From positions 1,302,001-1,366,000 of the forward strand of contig OZ244833.1 in the NCBI GenBank assembly GCA_965220535.1: DNA of 64,000 nucleotides, in the 5' to 3' direction. This document shows positions 1-10,357 of this stretch, piece by piece. This DNA comes from HK1 sp965220535 (lineage in GTDB: Bacteria > Pseudomonadota > Gammaproteobacteria > HK1). The first letter of the stretch is position 1, and the number at the start of each line of letters is the position of its first letter. A program made the translations under genes and the position numbers. The notes below the pieces were generated by a model that was given only the letters and a program-made list of their open reading frames with translations, was not told the DNA's origin and searched no databases.

Positions 1-76
1 GCGAGATAGATCAGACACATACAACGAAGACGGAAGAAGACGCAAGCATCCGAGGGCTTTGTGGGGATAGGCGATC

Positions 77-94
77 GCGGCGAGCGCTCGCCGC
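77..94 (-). terminator. Loop-less palindrome just after icmF
   Basis: An 18-bp perfect palindrome (GCGGCGAGCGCTCGCCGC) lies directly after the stop codon of the minus-strand mutase gene. It could form the stem of a terminator or attenuate readthrough, but there is no loop and no T-run behind it on the minus strand. A chance GC-rich palindrome is equally possible. Confidence 0.25.
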
Positions 95-3000
95 TCACAT
101 GCTCCTCCGGTATTGCCCCCCGACCTCGAAGAGGGCGTCGGTGATTTGCCCCAAAGAGCAGCAGCGCACCGCATCCATCAGCGCCTCGAAAACATTTTCC
201 TCGGCAAGCGCGGCTTGGCGCAAGCGCTCCAAAGCCACCGGCGCGGCGATGGCGTGGCGCTCATGGAAAGAACGCAAGCACTCGATCCGCTCTTCTTTTT
301 CCGCCGCCGTCGAACGCGCCAAGTCGATGGTCGTCTCCTGCGACCCGGGGTTCGGATTGACGAAGGTATTGACGCCGACGATAGGCAGGGATCCGTCGTG
401 CTTTTTCTCTTCGTAGGCGATCGATTCGTCCTGAATCCGACCGCGTTGATAACCCGTCTCCATCGCCCCCAACACCCCTCCGCGATCGGAAATCCGTTCG
501 AACTCCGCCAATACCGCCTCCTCGACGAGATCCGTCAGCTCCTCGATCACGAAAGATCCTTGGTTCGGATTTTCGTTCTGCGCAAGCCCCCACTCGCGGT
601 TGATGATCATCTGGATGGCCAGCGCCCGCCGCACCGAGTCGTCGGTCGGGGTGGTGATCGCCTCGTCGTAGGCATTGGTATGCAGGCTGTTGCAGTGATC
701 GTAGGTGGCGATCAGGGCTTGCAAGGTGGTGCGGATATCGTTGAAGTCGATCTCCTGGGCATGCAAGGAACGCCCGGAGGTTTGGATATGGTATTTGAGC
801 TTTTGGCTGCGCTCATTGGCGCCGTAGCGATCGCGCATCGCCACCGCCCATATCCGCCGCGCCACCCGCCCCATCACCGAATATTCGGGATCCATGCCGT
901 TCGAGAAGAAAAAGGAGAGATTCGGCGCGAAGTCGTCGATCTTCATGCCGCGCGCCAGCCAAGCCTCGACATAGCAAAATCCGTTGGCCAAGGTGAAGGC
1001 GAGCTGCGAGACGGGGTTGGCCCCCGCTTCGGCGATGTGGTAGCCGGAGATCGACACCGAATAGAAATGTCGCACCCGATGGTCTATGAACCATTGCTGG
1101 ATATCGCCCATCAGCCGGAGCGAGAACTCGGTCGAAAAGATGCAGGTATTTTGTCCTTGATCCTCTTTCAGGATATCCGCCTGCACGGTGCCGCGCACGC
1201 GCGCCAAGGCCTTGGCCCGTATTTCGCGCGCTTCGTCCTCGTCGGCAAGACGACCCTCGTCGGCCTCGAAACGCTCTCGTTCGCGGTCGATGGCGGTGTT
1301 GAGGAACATCGCGAGGATCGTCGGCGCCGGACCGTTGATGGTCATCGAAACCGAGGTCGCCGGATCGCAAAGATCGAAACCCTCGTAGAGGGTCTTCATA
1401 TCCTCGATGGTGGCGATCGACACCCCCGAATTGCCCACCTTGCCGTAGATATCGGGACGGTGCGCGGGGTCGAATCCGTAGAGGGTCACGGAGTCGAAGG
1501 CGGTCGACAGACGTTTGGCGGTGGAATGCTCGCAAAGCAATCGGAAGCGGCGATTGGTGCGCTTTGCATCCCCCTCCCCGGCGAACATGCGCGAGGGATC
1601 TTCGCCCTCGCGTTTGAAGGGGAAGACCCCGGCGGTGAAGGGGAAGTGACCGGGCAGATGCTCCTTCATCAAAAAGCGGAGCAGATCTCCGTCGTCGGAA
1701 AAGCGCGGCAAGGCGATGCGGGGCAAGGAGGTGCCGGAAAGGGTGGTGCGGCGAAGCCGGATGCTTCCTCGGTCCTCCCCCGGCGCCGAGCGCTCTTCGC
1801 CCTCGTAGCCCTTGCGGATCGCCGGCCATTCGTCCAATAACGCGCGGGCTCGGGGGTCGAGCGCGCTTTCGCTTGCGCGCAACAACTTGGCCAAGGGGGC
1901 GGCGGCTTCCTCCTCGCCGGACTCGATGAGCAGCTGCATCACCTCGCGCAGTTGCCGGCGGCGGCGAGCGTGCTCCGCTTGGCTTTCGACGCGGGCGCGG
2001 TAGTCGCGCAGGGTTTCGGCGATCTCCGCCAAATAGCGGCTGCGAGAAGCGGGCACGATCGCCTGCGCTGCCGATGAATGCTTCGCCGCGGGCACCGGCA
2101 GCGCCCCCGATTCGGGGGGCGATTCGGGGGGCATCGAGCAACGCTCCGAGAGCGCGGCGAGGAGGCCGTGGTAAAGCGCGGTGACGCCGTCGTCGTTGAA
2201 ACGCGAGGCGATGACACCGTAGACCGGCATCGACTCCGGCGGACGATCGAAGCCCTCGCGATTGCGTTGGACCTGCTTGCGAACGTCGCGCAAGGCATCC
2301 TCGGCGCCCTTGCGATCGAATTTGTTGATGACCACCAGATCGGCGAAATCGAGCATGTCGATCTTTTCCAGCTGGCTCGCGGCCCCGAATTCCGGGGTCA
2401 TCACATACACCGACACATCGACGAAGGGGACGATGGCGGCATCGCCTTGGCCGATCCCGCTGGTCTCCACCAGCACCAGATCGAAGCCCCCCAAGCGGGT
2501 CGCGGCGATGATCGCCGCCAAGGAGTCGGGGATCTCGCGAGTCGAAGCCCGCGTGGCGAGGGAGCGCATGTAGATATTCGGATGGCGGATCGCGTTCATC
2601 CGGATGCGATCCCCGAGCAACGCCCCGCCCGAGCGCCGGCGAGAGGGGTCGATGGCCAATACCGCGATGCGCTGGGCATCGCGCCGGTCCAGACGAAACC
2701 GACGCAGGATCTCGTCGGTCAACGAGGATTTGCCGGCGCCGCCGGTGCCGGTAATGCCGACCACCGGCGCCGCCGCCGGCAGGGCTTCGGCCCTTTCCAA
2801 GATCGCGCCTTCGAGCGCGGGATCCAAAGTCCCGTCCTCCAGCGCGGTGATCGTCCGCGCCAAAGCGAGGCGGCGCGAAGAGAGGTTATCGCCTCGCATC
2901 AAGGCCTCGACGGTCGCCGGCGATACCCGCTTCGCCCGGTGGTCGCAGCGCGCGATCATGTCGTCGATCATCCCGCGCAGGCCGAGGACGCGACCGTCTT

Positions 3001-3493
3001 CCGGGGAATAGATGCGGGTGATCCCCCGATCGTGCAGCGTTCGGATCTCCTCGGGGATGATCACCCCGCCGCCGCCCCCGAAAATCCTGATATCCCCGCC
3101 GCCGCGCTCTTGCAGCATCTTCGCCATATAGCCGAAATATTCGAGATGCCCGCCTTGGTAGGAACTCACCGCGACCGCATCGGCGTCTTCGTCGAGGGCG
3201 GCGTCGACGACCTCGTCGACCGCGCGGTTATGGCCCAAATGGACGACCTCCGCTCCCGCGGACTGCAAGATGCGGCGCATGATGTTGATCGAGGCATCGT
3301 GTCCGTCGAAAAGACCGGCGGCGGTGATGAAACGAAGCCGCTTGGCCGCTTGGATTTCGGATTCGCCGGAGGAATCGCCCGGGCGAGGGTCTTGGCGAGC
3401 GCGCCTAAGGGAGTGCACACCGGAGGAATCGTTCGCCTCGGCCCGTAGCGCCGCCGGGGACGAAGGGGGGATACGAGGAGCGGGGTCGGCCAT
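95..3493 (-). CDS. icmF: Fused isobutyryl-CoA mutase (IcmF), B12-dependent
   Basis: This 1132-residue protein has all three parts of IcmF. The N-terminal cobalamin-binding domain has the lower-ligand motif DGHDAS (His65). A MeaI-type G-protein chaperone follows, with Walker A GTGGAGKSS at 249-257 and an NKFD guanine motif near 390. The mutase substrate barrel starts near residue 600 and contains the family strings FTAGVFPFKREGEDP and EDQGQNT. IcmF interconverts isobutyryl-CoA and n-butyryl-CoA, and some members also act on isovaleryl/pivalyl-CoA; the G domain guards cofactor loading. The length matches the family (about 1100), with about 50 extra disordered residues before the B12 domain. The ATG at 3491-3493 is preceded by GGAG. 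It is not in an obvious operon; the nearest gene is 470 bp upstream. The mutase identity is firm; the exact acyl-CoA preference cannot be read from sequence. Confidence 0.93.
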   Translation of the reverse strand: MADPAPRIPPSSPAALRAEANDSSGVHSLRRARQDPRPGDSSGESEIQAAKRLRFITAAGLFDGHDASINIMRRILQSAGAEVVHLGHNRAVDEVVDAALDEDADAVAVSSYQGGHLEYFGYMAKMLQERGGGDIRIFGGGGGVIIPEEIRTLHDRGITRIYSPEDGRVLGLRGMIDDMIARCDHRAKRVSPATVEALMRGDNLSSRRLALARTITALEDGTLDPALEGAILERAEALPAAAPVVGITGTGGAGKSSLTDEILRRFRLDRRDAQRIAVLAIDPSRRRSGGALLGDRIRMNAIRHPNIYMRSLATRASTREIPDSLAAIIAATRLGGFDLVLVETSGIGQGDAAIVPFVDVSVYVMTPEFGAASQLEKIDMLDFADLVVINKFDRKGAEDALRDVRKQVQRNREGFDRPPESMPVYGVIASRFNDDGVTALYHGLLAALSERCSMPPESPPESGALPVPAAKHSSAAQAIVPASRSRYLAEIAETLRDYRARVESQAEHARRRRQLREVMQLLIESGEEEAAAPLAKLLRASESALDPRARALLDEWPAIRKGYEGEERSAPGEDRGSIRLRRTTLSGTSLPRIALPRFSDDGDLLRFLMKEHLPGHFPFTAGVFPFKREGEDPSRMFAGEGDAKRTNRRFRLLCEHSTAKRLSTAFDSVTLYGFDPAHRPDIYGKVGNSGVSIATIEDMKTLYEGFDLCDPATSVSMTINGPAPTILAMFLNTAIDRERERFEADEGRLADEDEAREIRAKALARVRGTVQADILKEDQGQNTCIFSTEFSLRLMGDIQQWFIDHRVRHFYSVSISGYHIAEAGANPVSQLAFTLANGFCYVEAWLARGMKIDDFAPNLSFFFSNGMDPEYSVMGRVARRIWAVAMRDRYGANERSQKLKYHIQTSGRSLHAQEIDFNDIRTTLQALIATYDHCNSLHTNAYDEAITTPTDDSVRRALAIQMIINREWGLAQNENPNQGSFVIEELTDLVEEAVLAEFERISDRGGVLGAMETGYQRGRIQDESIAYEEKKHDGSLPIVGVNTFVNPNPGSQETTIDLARSTAAEKEERIECLRSFHERHAIAAPVALERLRQAALAEENVFEALMDAVRCCSLGQITDALFEVGGQYRRSM

Positions 3494-3965
3494 GGCGAAA
3501 GAACTCCGAAAAGTCGAAAGGCGCGCGGCTCGGGGACTTTATCCCTCAGCCTTGGGCCGGTATCGAAGACCGAATTCATCGATCATTCACTGACCACCCG
3601 TCGGCCATCCGTCGGCGCCGCCAAGGAATCGAGAATATCGGATCGCGAGATCGACCGAAGGGGAATCGGCGGCGCCCTTCGGGTCCGTCGTTCTCGAACG
3701 AGCCTAAGGAGTGCGCTTTGGATCACGGCGCTCGAAGGATCGAGCCGAGCCGGATGCCCGAGCCGGATGCTTTAGCCGGCGAAGTTCCGACCGCCCCTGC
3801 GCAACCGTCGACCCCGGCCGCCTCGAAACCCCCTTCGAGCGAAGGGCAAAAGCGCTCATGGAGTCAGGGAGTTCGGGGGGCTTCGGAAGATCGGAGCGTC
3901 GCCTCGGTCTTGATCGCCCCCTCTCGTCCCCGTCGCTTGCAAATCCTTCGATCGGCGGATTTTTC
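3494..3965. other. Intergenic, no supported gene
   Basis: This 472-bp spacer between two minus-strand genes has open frames of up to about 80 codons on both strands. None has a recognisable domain or a convincing ribosome binding site. It probably holds the icmF promoter, but I cannot place the hexamers with confidence. Confidence 0.5.
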
Positions 3966-5546
3966 CTAGGCTTCCATCCACGCGAATTCAAGCCATTCGA
4001 AAGCGCCGAGCGATCCCAGCGGAACCTCGGGGATACCGCGAATCCTCTCGTTGACCCCGTCGACATTATTGATATGCACCGGGATCACCATGCCGCTGCC
4101 GTGATGCACCAAAGCCTGCATCTCGCAGAGCATCTTGCGCCGCTTTGCGACATCGTTTTCCGCCCGATGCAGATCGAGAAGTTCTCCCATGCGCCGATCT
4201 TTCCAAAAGGTATCGTTCCATGCCGCGTCCGGATGGAACTGGGTCGTCAGCATCGAGTTGGCCGTGGGACGCATATTCCAAGCCACGACATTCATCGGCT
4301 CTTTCATCCACACCGTGCCCCAATAACCGTCGACCGGAACCTTCTTGATGCGCAAATCGAAGCCGATCCTCGACAGGTCGGCACGCATCATCAAGGCGAT
4401 CTTCTCGATATGGGGGTCGATCGCCGCGACGTGCAAAACGGCGCTGTCGTGGCCGGATTTTCGCAGGTGGAAACGAGCCTTGTCGCGATCGAAGGGCCGT
4501 TGCGGCAAGGCATCGCAATGGTCGGCGCCATAAGCCGGGGAGATCGGGTGATCGTTGCCGACCTGCCCGTGCCCCTTGAGGATCGAGCGCACGATCCGCT
4601 CGCGATTTTGGATATATTGCATGCCCTTGACGAAATCGTCGCTCTCGCCGGGGCTCGTATTTTTGAGGCAGCAAATACCGGTGTAGTAACCGGAAGGGAT
4701 CGAACTCACGCGCACGCCTTCCGCTCTTTGGATCCGACCGACGGCATCGATGGGGACCTCGCTCACGAGATCCGCCTTCCCGGCGATCAGGGCATCGACC
4801 CGGGCTTTCGCGTCGGCGATGGCGCCGATCTCGACGCTATCGAAACTCGCGGGTTCGCGCCAATAGTTCTCGTTCCGAAGATGGTAGGAGCGCACCCCGG
4901 GCTCGAAGAGTTCGAGGCGGTAGGGGCCGGTCCCGATCCCGGCGGCGAAATCGCTCGTCCCTTCCTTGACGATCTTGACGTTCTTCTCGCCGAGTTTGGC
5001 CGGCAAATCGGCGTCGGGATAATTCATGATCGCCTTGATGGTGGAGGCATCGACCCGTTGCCACTCCTTGACGCTGTAGAAAGAGGTTCTGACCATCGAG
5101 GGGGAATTCCGACCGAGATGGCGATTGAGGCTCCATACCACGTCATAAGCGGTCATCGGGGAGCCGTCGTGGAAATCGACGCCTTTTCGGATCTTGAAGA
5201 CGAATTCCAAGCCATCGCGAGCGGGCGACCACTCCTCGGCCAGTTCGGGGTACAGGCTCATATTCTCGAGGATCTGGACGAGACCGTTGTAGGTGGCCCG
5301 GCCGCGGGCGGCGTCGATATTGGAGGTGAACAAAATGGGATCCATCGGATCGTTCGGGCCTTGGCGGTCGGCGAGATAACGGATATCCCCGCCTCTGCGG
5401 GTGGTTTGCGCCGCCGCCCCGGCCGCAGATAAAAGCCCGCCGGCGGCGGTTGCGGACAATCCCGCCGCCGTCGTCGTCGCCAAAAACTTGCGCCGATCGA
5501 TCCTGGTCTTTCGATCGATCTCTTGCCGCCGTCCGATCTCTTTCAT
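3966..5546 (-). CDS. Periplasmic substrate-binding protein of a Dpp/Opp-type ABC transporter
   Basis: This 526-residue protein is of SBP family 5 (peptide/nickel/opine class). It starts with a twin-arginine-like signal (RRKFLAT at about residues 18-24, then an Ala/Gly-rich hydrophobic stretch ending AGAAAQ), so it is probably exported folded. The mature part shows the usual family features: GGDIRYLADRQGPNDPMDP at the N-terminus, FKIRKGVDFHDGSPMTAYDV, and GTGPYRLELFEPG. I chose the ATG at 5544-5546 because AAGGAT lies 8 nt upstream and the signal follows directly; an ATG 69 bp further upstream is open but less plausible. No permease or ATPase genes are adjacent, so the partners must be elsewhere. 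The ligand is unknown. Confidence 0.88.
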   Translation of the reverse strand: MKEIGRRQEIDRKTRIDRRKFLATTTAAGLSATAAGGLLSAAGAAAQTTRRGGDIRYLADRQGPNDPMDPILFTSNIDAARGRATYNGLVQILENMSLYPELAEEWSPARDGLEFVFKIRKGVDFHDGSPMTAYDVVWSLNRHLGRNSPSMVRTSFYSVKEWQRVDASTIKAIMNYPDADLPAKLGEKNVKIVKEGTSDFAAGIGTGPYRLELFEPGVRSYHLRNENYWREPASFDSVEIGAIADAKARVDALIAGKADLVSEVPIDAVGRIQRAEGVRVSSIPSGYYTGICCLKNTSPGESDDFVKGMQYIQNRERIVRSILKGHGQVGNDHPISPAYGADHCDALPQRPFDRDKARFHLRKSGHDSAVLHVAAIDPHIEKIALMMRADLSRIGFDLRIKKVPVDGYWGTVWMKEPMNVVAWNMRPTANSMLTTQFHPDAAWNDTFWKDRRMGELLDLHRAENDVAKRRKMLCEMQALVHHGSGMVIPVHINNVDGVNERIRGIPEVPLGSLGAFEWLEFAWMEA

Positions 5547-6462
5547 TGCGATGATCCTTGTCGATCTTCGAAGCCGATTCGCGAGCCGGCCCTTGAATTT
5601 TTCGGCTTTTTGCAAAAGCCGCCGGAGACATCCGTGCCGGGCGATTCGACACCCGGATCGAAGCGGTCCGCTATCGAACCGATAAAAAGCCCTTTATCCG
5701 ACGAGCCTGTCGCCGAAAGGATACGCCGCCCGCCTTAAAGTGCACGCCTTTTCGAGGATATCCGTCTTTATTCGCTTGTCGATGGCCGCGAAAGCGGTAC
5801 CGGGACGAGTCGAGCGCTCATGAGTCGGGCGCTCATAAATCGGGCGCTCGAGGGCACGAAGCGGAATTATACGAAAGTAAAGACTCGGATCGAAGATCGA
5901 AACGCATCGCCATCCTCGGCGGGTGAATATCGGTCGGCGCAAAACCCCCGACAAAGCGATGATGAGAGAAGCCTTGGCGGCTAGATCGGGGAGGATTTTG
6001 TCGAGCCTCGAAGACTCGCCTCCCGACAAGCCCCTTCTTCCCCGCCGCTCGATAGACGATCGCGCTTCGCGAGAATGAAGCGCAAATCCCTCATATCGAC
6101 AGTATTTTGCTTGATATCGGCGGCATTTCACCTGATATTCTTGGATTTTTCGCTCGATCCTCGACTCGATCCTCTAGCCGATCCTCTAGCCGATCCTCTA
6201 GCCGATCCTCCGGGGGCTCTCGATTTTCGATGCGCTCGAAGTCCTTTTCTTCGGCCCTTTTATATTAAAATCCCGTCTCGGCGATCGTCCCTTCCCGTGA
6301 TACCGACAAAGCCGCTGGTTTCGCGAAAAGCTCCCGCCGCCGAAAAAACGAAAGATAACCGCGGAATCGCCACGGACCGAAAAGCGCCCGAGCCGCTCGT
6401 TTCGAGATCCCGACTCGACAACCGACCTGCCGAAACCGACCTGACAGCACCGAGAGGATCGT
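5547..6462. other. Intergenic, AT-richer divergent spacer
   Basis: This is about 0.9 kb between divergent genes, so it must carry both promoters. It is clearly richer in AT than its flanks between about 5860 and 6300. It holds several short tandem repeats, including the GATCCTCTAGCC series listed separately and three spaced copies of GGGCGCTC near 5820-5850. I see no convincing gene. Confidence 0.5.
6168..6211. repeat. 12-bp tandem repeat, about 3.7 copies
   Basis: Three perfect copies of GATCCTCTAGCC plus a partial fourth lie end to end in the spacer about 250 bp before the cystathionine lyase gene. The function is unknown; it looks like slippage-type expansion. Confidence 0.85.
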
Positions 6463-7668
6463 ATGAAAGAAGACACCATGCTTGTCGCCCTCGGTCGACC
6501 TGCGGCCACCGAGCCGGGGCCGATCAACTATCCCGTCCATCGCGCATCGACCATCCTTTTCGAGGATCTGAATCGATACCTCGAGCGCCATGCGGGGAAG
6601 GGAATGCCCGATACCGGGGCGGGAATACCCGAAGCGGACGATCGCATCACTTACGGGGCCGTCGGCTCGCGCAACTCGCAGAGCCTCGCCGAGGCGATCG
6701 CGGCGATCGAACAGGGTTGCGGCAGCGTCATCACCTCGACCGGACTGTCGGCGATCACGATGGCCTTCACCGCCGTGCTCGAGGCCGGGGATCATATTCT
6801 GCTGCCCGATTCGATCTACGGACCGGCGCGCCGTTTCTGCCTCGATACGCTCCGGCGTTTCGGGGTGGAAACGAGTTTCTACGAGCCGACCGTCGGCGCC
6901 GGGATCAAGGACTCGATCAAGCCCAATACCCGCCTCGTCCACACCGAAGCCCCGGGCTCGTTGACCTTCGAGATGCAAGATATCCCCGCCATCGTCGAAA
7001 GCGCGCATGCCAAAGGGGCGCTGGTGACGATGGACAACACCTGGGCCACCCCCCTTTATTTCCGGCCCTTGCAACACGGTGTGGATATATCCATCCAAGC
7101 GGGCACGAAATATATCTCGGGCCATTCGGATCTCGTGATCGGGGCGATCACCGCCGCCGACCCCGAACTCTTCGGAAGGATCAGCACCCATGTTCACAGC
7201 TTCGGGGATGTCGCCTCCCCCGACGACTGCTTCCTCGCCCTGCGGGGCTTGCGTAGCCTGGCGATACGCTTGGCCCGTCATCAAGAATCGGCATATAAGG
7301 TCGTGCACTGGCTCACCGCTTGCCCTCAAGTCAAGCAGGTGCTTTGGCCGGCGCTCGAAACCGATATCGGGCATGATCTGTGGCGGCGGGATTTTTCCGG
7401 CGCTTCGAGCCTTTTCGGGCTGACCCTCAACACCGAGAACGAAAAAGCGATCGCCGCGATGGTCGACGGCCTGGCCCTCTTTCGCATCGGCTCTTCGTGG
7501 GGGGGATACGAAAGCCTGATCGCCGGCAATCGCAGCCAATCGATCGAGCGCGAGATACAGCCTTGGAGCGATACCCCCTTCCTGCTGCGCTTGCATATCG
7601 GTCTCGAAGATCCCGACGACATCATCGCCGATCTCGAAGCGGGTTTCGAAAGGCTCGACGCTCTTTGA
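6463..7668 (+). CDS. metC: Cystathionine beta-lyase-like PLP enzyme
   Basis: This 401-residue protein is of the Cys/Met-metabolism PLP family. It shows the conserved YGAVGSRNSQSLAEAIA region, the phosphate-binding STGLSAITMA, the pre-lysine block MDNTWATPL, and the Schiff-base lysine in QAGTKYISGHSD (Lys216). The N-terminal block NYPVHRASTILF and the spacing are those of alphaproteobacterial MetC. That enzyme cleaves cystathionine to homocysteine, pyruvate and ammonia, and often also cysteine or other thioethers. The start is supported by GAGAGG 5 nt upstream. It is followed 46 bp later by the DMGDH-like gene and may be cotranscribed with it, so a broader C-S lyase role with methylated compounds is possible but unproven. 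Confidence 0.88.
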   Translation: MKEDTMLVALGRPAATEPGPINYPVHRASTILFEDLNRYLERHAGKGMPDTGAGIPEADDRITYGAVGSRNSQSLAEAIAAIEQGCGSVITSTGLSAITMAFTAVLEAGDHILLPDSIYGPARRFCLDTLRRFGVETSFYEPTVGAGIKDSIKPNTRLVHTEAPGSLTFEMQDIPAIVESAHAKGALVTMDNTWATPLYFRPLQHGVDISIQAGTKYISGHSDLVIGAITAADPELFGRISTHVHSFGDVASPDDCFLALRGLRSLAIRLARHQESAYKVVHWLTACPQVKQVLWPALETDIGHDLWRRDFSGASSLFGLTLNTENEKAIAAMVDGLALFRIGSSWGGYESLIAGNRSQSIEREIQPWSDTPFLLRLHIGLEDPDDIIADLEAGFERLDAL

Positions 7669-7714
7669 AAAACGATCCCTTGAAAAACGATCGCGAAAAG
7701 CGCGGAGAACTCCT

Positions 7715-10225
7715 TTGACCACTCGATCCGAGAGTCCGGAAAGCACCGGCGAAGGCCTGCCCCGACACGCCCGGGTCGTGATCGTCGGGGGCGGGGTCGT
7801 CGGCTGCTCCGTCCTCTATCACCTCGCCAAATTCGGCTGGAAAGATATCGTTCTTCTCGAGCGAAGCGAACTCACCTCCGGCTCCACTTGGCATGCCGCC
7901 GGCGGCATGCACACCATCAACGGCGATCCGAATATCGCTCGGCTGCAGAAATACACCATCGATCTCTACCGGGAGATCGAATCCCTTTCGGGCCAAGCGA
8001 CGGGATTGCATGTCACCGGCGGGGTGCTGCTGGCGACGACTCGCGAGCGTTTCGATTGGATCAAAGGGCTGGCGGCCAAGGGGCGCTATCTCGGCATCGA
8101 ATCCGAGATCATCGATCCCGAGCAAGCGCACGCGCTGATGCCCCTGCTGGACCCCGAGCGCTTCGTCGGCGGCATGCACTCCCATGCCGACGGGCATCTC
8201 GACCCTTCCGGCGTGACCCACGCTTATGCCAAAGCCGCCCGTCGCTTGGGCGCCGCCGTCCACCGCCATACCAAGGTCGAAGCGATGGAGCGCGACCGCG
8301 AGGGTCTGTGGCGGGTATTCACCGACCGCGGCGAGATCCGCGCCGAGCACGTGGTCAATGCCGCCGGGCTGTGGGCCCGAGAGCTCGGCCGGATGGTCGG
8401 CATCGAACTCCCCTTGCTGGCGATGGAGCATATGTATCTGATCACCGACGATATGCCGGAGGTGGCGGAGATCAACCGCACCACCGGCAAGGACGTGATC
8501 CACGCGGTCGACTTCGACGGCGAGCTCTATCTGCGCCAGGAAGGCGGCGGCATGCTGATGGGAACCTACGAACGGGCCTGCATCCCCTGGTCGCCCCACG
8601 AAACCCCTTGGGATTTCGGCCACGAATTGCTGGCGCCGGATCTGGATCGCATCGCCCCTTCGCTGGAAGTCGGCTTTCGCCATTTCCCGGCCTTCGCCGA
8701 GGCCGGCATCAAGAAAATCATCAACGGCCCCTTCACTTTCGCCCCCGACGGCAATCCCTTGGTCGGCCCGGTGCGGGGGCTGCACGGCTACTGGGTGGCG
8801 TGCGCGGTGATGGCGGGCTTCTCGCAAGGCGGCGGGGTCGGACTCTCGCTGGCGCAATGGATGATCAACGGCGACCCCGGCACGGATCACTTCGCCATGG
8901 ATGTGGCCCGATTCGGCCCGTGGGCGACGAAGTCCTATACCTACGAAAAAGTCAAGGAAAACTATTCGAGACGTTTTTCGATCCGTTATCCGAACGAAGA
9001 GCTCCTGGTCGCTCGTCCTTTGAAAACCACCCCCGTCCACGATCGCCTGCTCGCCGCCGGAGCGCAATTCGGATCATCCTTCGGGCTCGAAACCCCGCTC
9101 TGGTTCGCTCCCCAAGGCGTGGAAGAGGTTTTTTCCTGGCATCGCTCGACGGATTTCGAGCATGTCGGGCGCGAGTGCAAGGCGGTGCGCAACGCCGTGG
9201 GCTTGGGCGAGATCTCCGGCTATGCGAAATATCTCGTGGGCGGACCCGAGGCTCGTCGATGGCTGGATCGTTTGCTGGCCTGCCGACTCCCGGCCCGAGG
9301 ACGCATGACCCTGGCCCCGATGCTCAAGGAGGACGGCAAGATCATCGGCGATTTCACCCTCGCCGATATCGGGGGGGACAGCCTCGATCGCCAGGCCTCC
9401 ATCGGCACCGATCCCGACGAAGGTGAATGGCTGATCACCGGCTCCGGCAGCGCCGAGGAATACCACCTGCGTTGGTTTTCGCAGCGCCTTCCGGAGCACG
9501 GCGTTTCATTGCGCGCCTTGGGGACGAGATGGTGCGGCCTGAGCATCGCCGGGCCGAACTCCCGCGCCTTGTTGCAAAGCCTGACGCGCACGGATGTCTC
9601 GGCCGAGGCTTTTCGCTTCATGGCGATCCGCGGCTGCGACATCGGCATGGCCCCCGCCCTCGTCGGACGCATCAGCTATACCGGGGATCTCGGCTACGAG
9701 ATCTGGTGCCATGCCGAATATCAGCGCTATCTCTTCGACCTCCTGATCGATGCCGGTGCCGAATACGGCATCCGCCTTTTCGGATTGCGAGCCCTCGACG
9801 CCTTGCGGCTGGAAAAGGGTTTCGGCAGTTGGGGAAGGGAGTACCGCCCCTTATACGGTCCCTTGGAGGCGGGGCTCGATCGTTTCGTCGATTACGACAA
9901 AGACGCCGATTTCATCGGCAAAGCGGCAGCGATCGAGGAGCGCGAGCATGGCGGCAGCTACCGCCTTCGTACATTCGTGGTCGACGCCGATACCGCGGAT
10001 GTCATCGGCGACGAGCCGATCGCCTGTCGAGGGCGGGTCTGCGGATGGGTCAGTTCCGGTGGCTACGCCCACCCTTCCGATGTCTCGGTCGCGATGGCGT
10101 GGATCGAAAAAGAATACGCCGAGGAAATCGAGGGCTGGGAAGTGGAAATCTTGGGCGAGAGCGTCTCCGCGCGAATGCAACGCACCGCCTTGTTCGATCA
10201 CAACGGATCGCGAATGCGCGGATGA
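7715..10225 (+). CDS. Dimethylglycine/sarcosine dehydrogenase-type flavoprotein with GcvT-like domain
   Basis: This 836-residue protein has an N-terminal DAO-type FAD domain (VVIVGGGVVGCSVLY at about 21-35) and a C-terminal aminomethyltransferase (GcvT) module from about residue 430. The segment SGSTWHAAGG (His60) matches the site where FAD is covalently attached to histidine in DMGDH and sarcosine dehydrogenase. Such enzymes oxidatively demethylate N-methyl amino acids and pass the one-carbon unit to tetrahydrofolate. The start codon is TTG (7715-7717), with GGAG 7 nt upstream. Many paralogues with unknown substrates exist in marine alphaproteobacteria, so the exact substrate is open. A 13-bp duplication (TTGAAAAACGATC twice) lies between it and the preceding lyase gene. 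Confidence 0.9.
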   Translation: MTTRSESPESTGEGLPRHARVVIVGGGVVGCSVLYHLAKFGWKDIVLLERSELTSGSTWHAAGGMHTINGDPNIARLQKYTIDLYREIESLSGQATGLHVTGGVLLATTRERFDWIKGLAAKGRYLGIESEIIDPEQAHALMPLLDPERFVGGMHSHADGHLDPSGVTHAYAKAARRLGAAVHRHTKVEAMERDREGLWRVFTDRGEIRAEHVVNAAGLWARELGRMVGIELPLLAMEHMYLITDDMPEVAEINRTTGKDVIHAVDFDGELYLRQEGGGMLMGTYERACIPWSPHETPWDFGHELLAPDLDRIAPSLEVGFRHFPAFAEAGIKKIINGPFTFAPDGNPLVGPVRGLHGYWVACAVMAGFSQGGGVGLSLAQWMINGDPGTDHFAMDVARFGPWATKSYTYEKVKENYSRRFSIRYPNEELLVARPLKTTPVHDRLLAAGAQFGSSFGLETPLWFAPQGVEEVFSWHRSTDFEHVGRECKAVRNAVGLGEISGYAKYLVGGPEARRWLDRLLACRLPARGRMTLAPMLKEDGKIIGDFTLADIGGDSLDRQASIGTDPDEGEWLITGSGSAEEYHLRWFSQRLPEHGVSLRALGTRWCGLSIAGPNSRALLQSLTRTDVSAEAFRFMAIRGCDIGMAPALVGRISYTGDLGYEIWCHAEYQRYLFDLLIDAGAEYGIRLFGLRALDALRLEKGFGSWGREYRPLYGPLEAGLDRFVDYDKDADFIGKAAAIEEREHGGSYRLRTFVVDADTADVIGDEPIACRGRVCGWVSSGGYAHPSDVSVAMAWIEKEYAEEIEGWEVEILGESVSARMQRTALFDHNGSRMRG

Positions 10226-10357
10226 ATGCGCGGATGAATGCGGAGACGATCGCCTCCTCTTCGAGAAGGCCGCCGCCGCTTTTCGTCCACGGGAAAACAC
10301 CCGCCGACCGAGCCGGTCGGCTTCGAAAACACTCGATCGAGAAGCGAAGGATCGAAT

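Noticed and set aside
113..1840. A 575-codon plus-strand open frame opposite icmF
   Set aside because: It lies antisense to a certain gene in a GC-rich genome where antisense frames stay open by codon bias. The translation has no domain and is rich in Arg, Gly and His.
3711..5432. A 573-codon plus-strand frame opposite the ABC binding protein
   Set aside because: It is antisense to a well-supported binding-protein gene with a Tat signal, and its translation has no family features.
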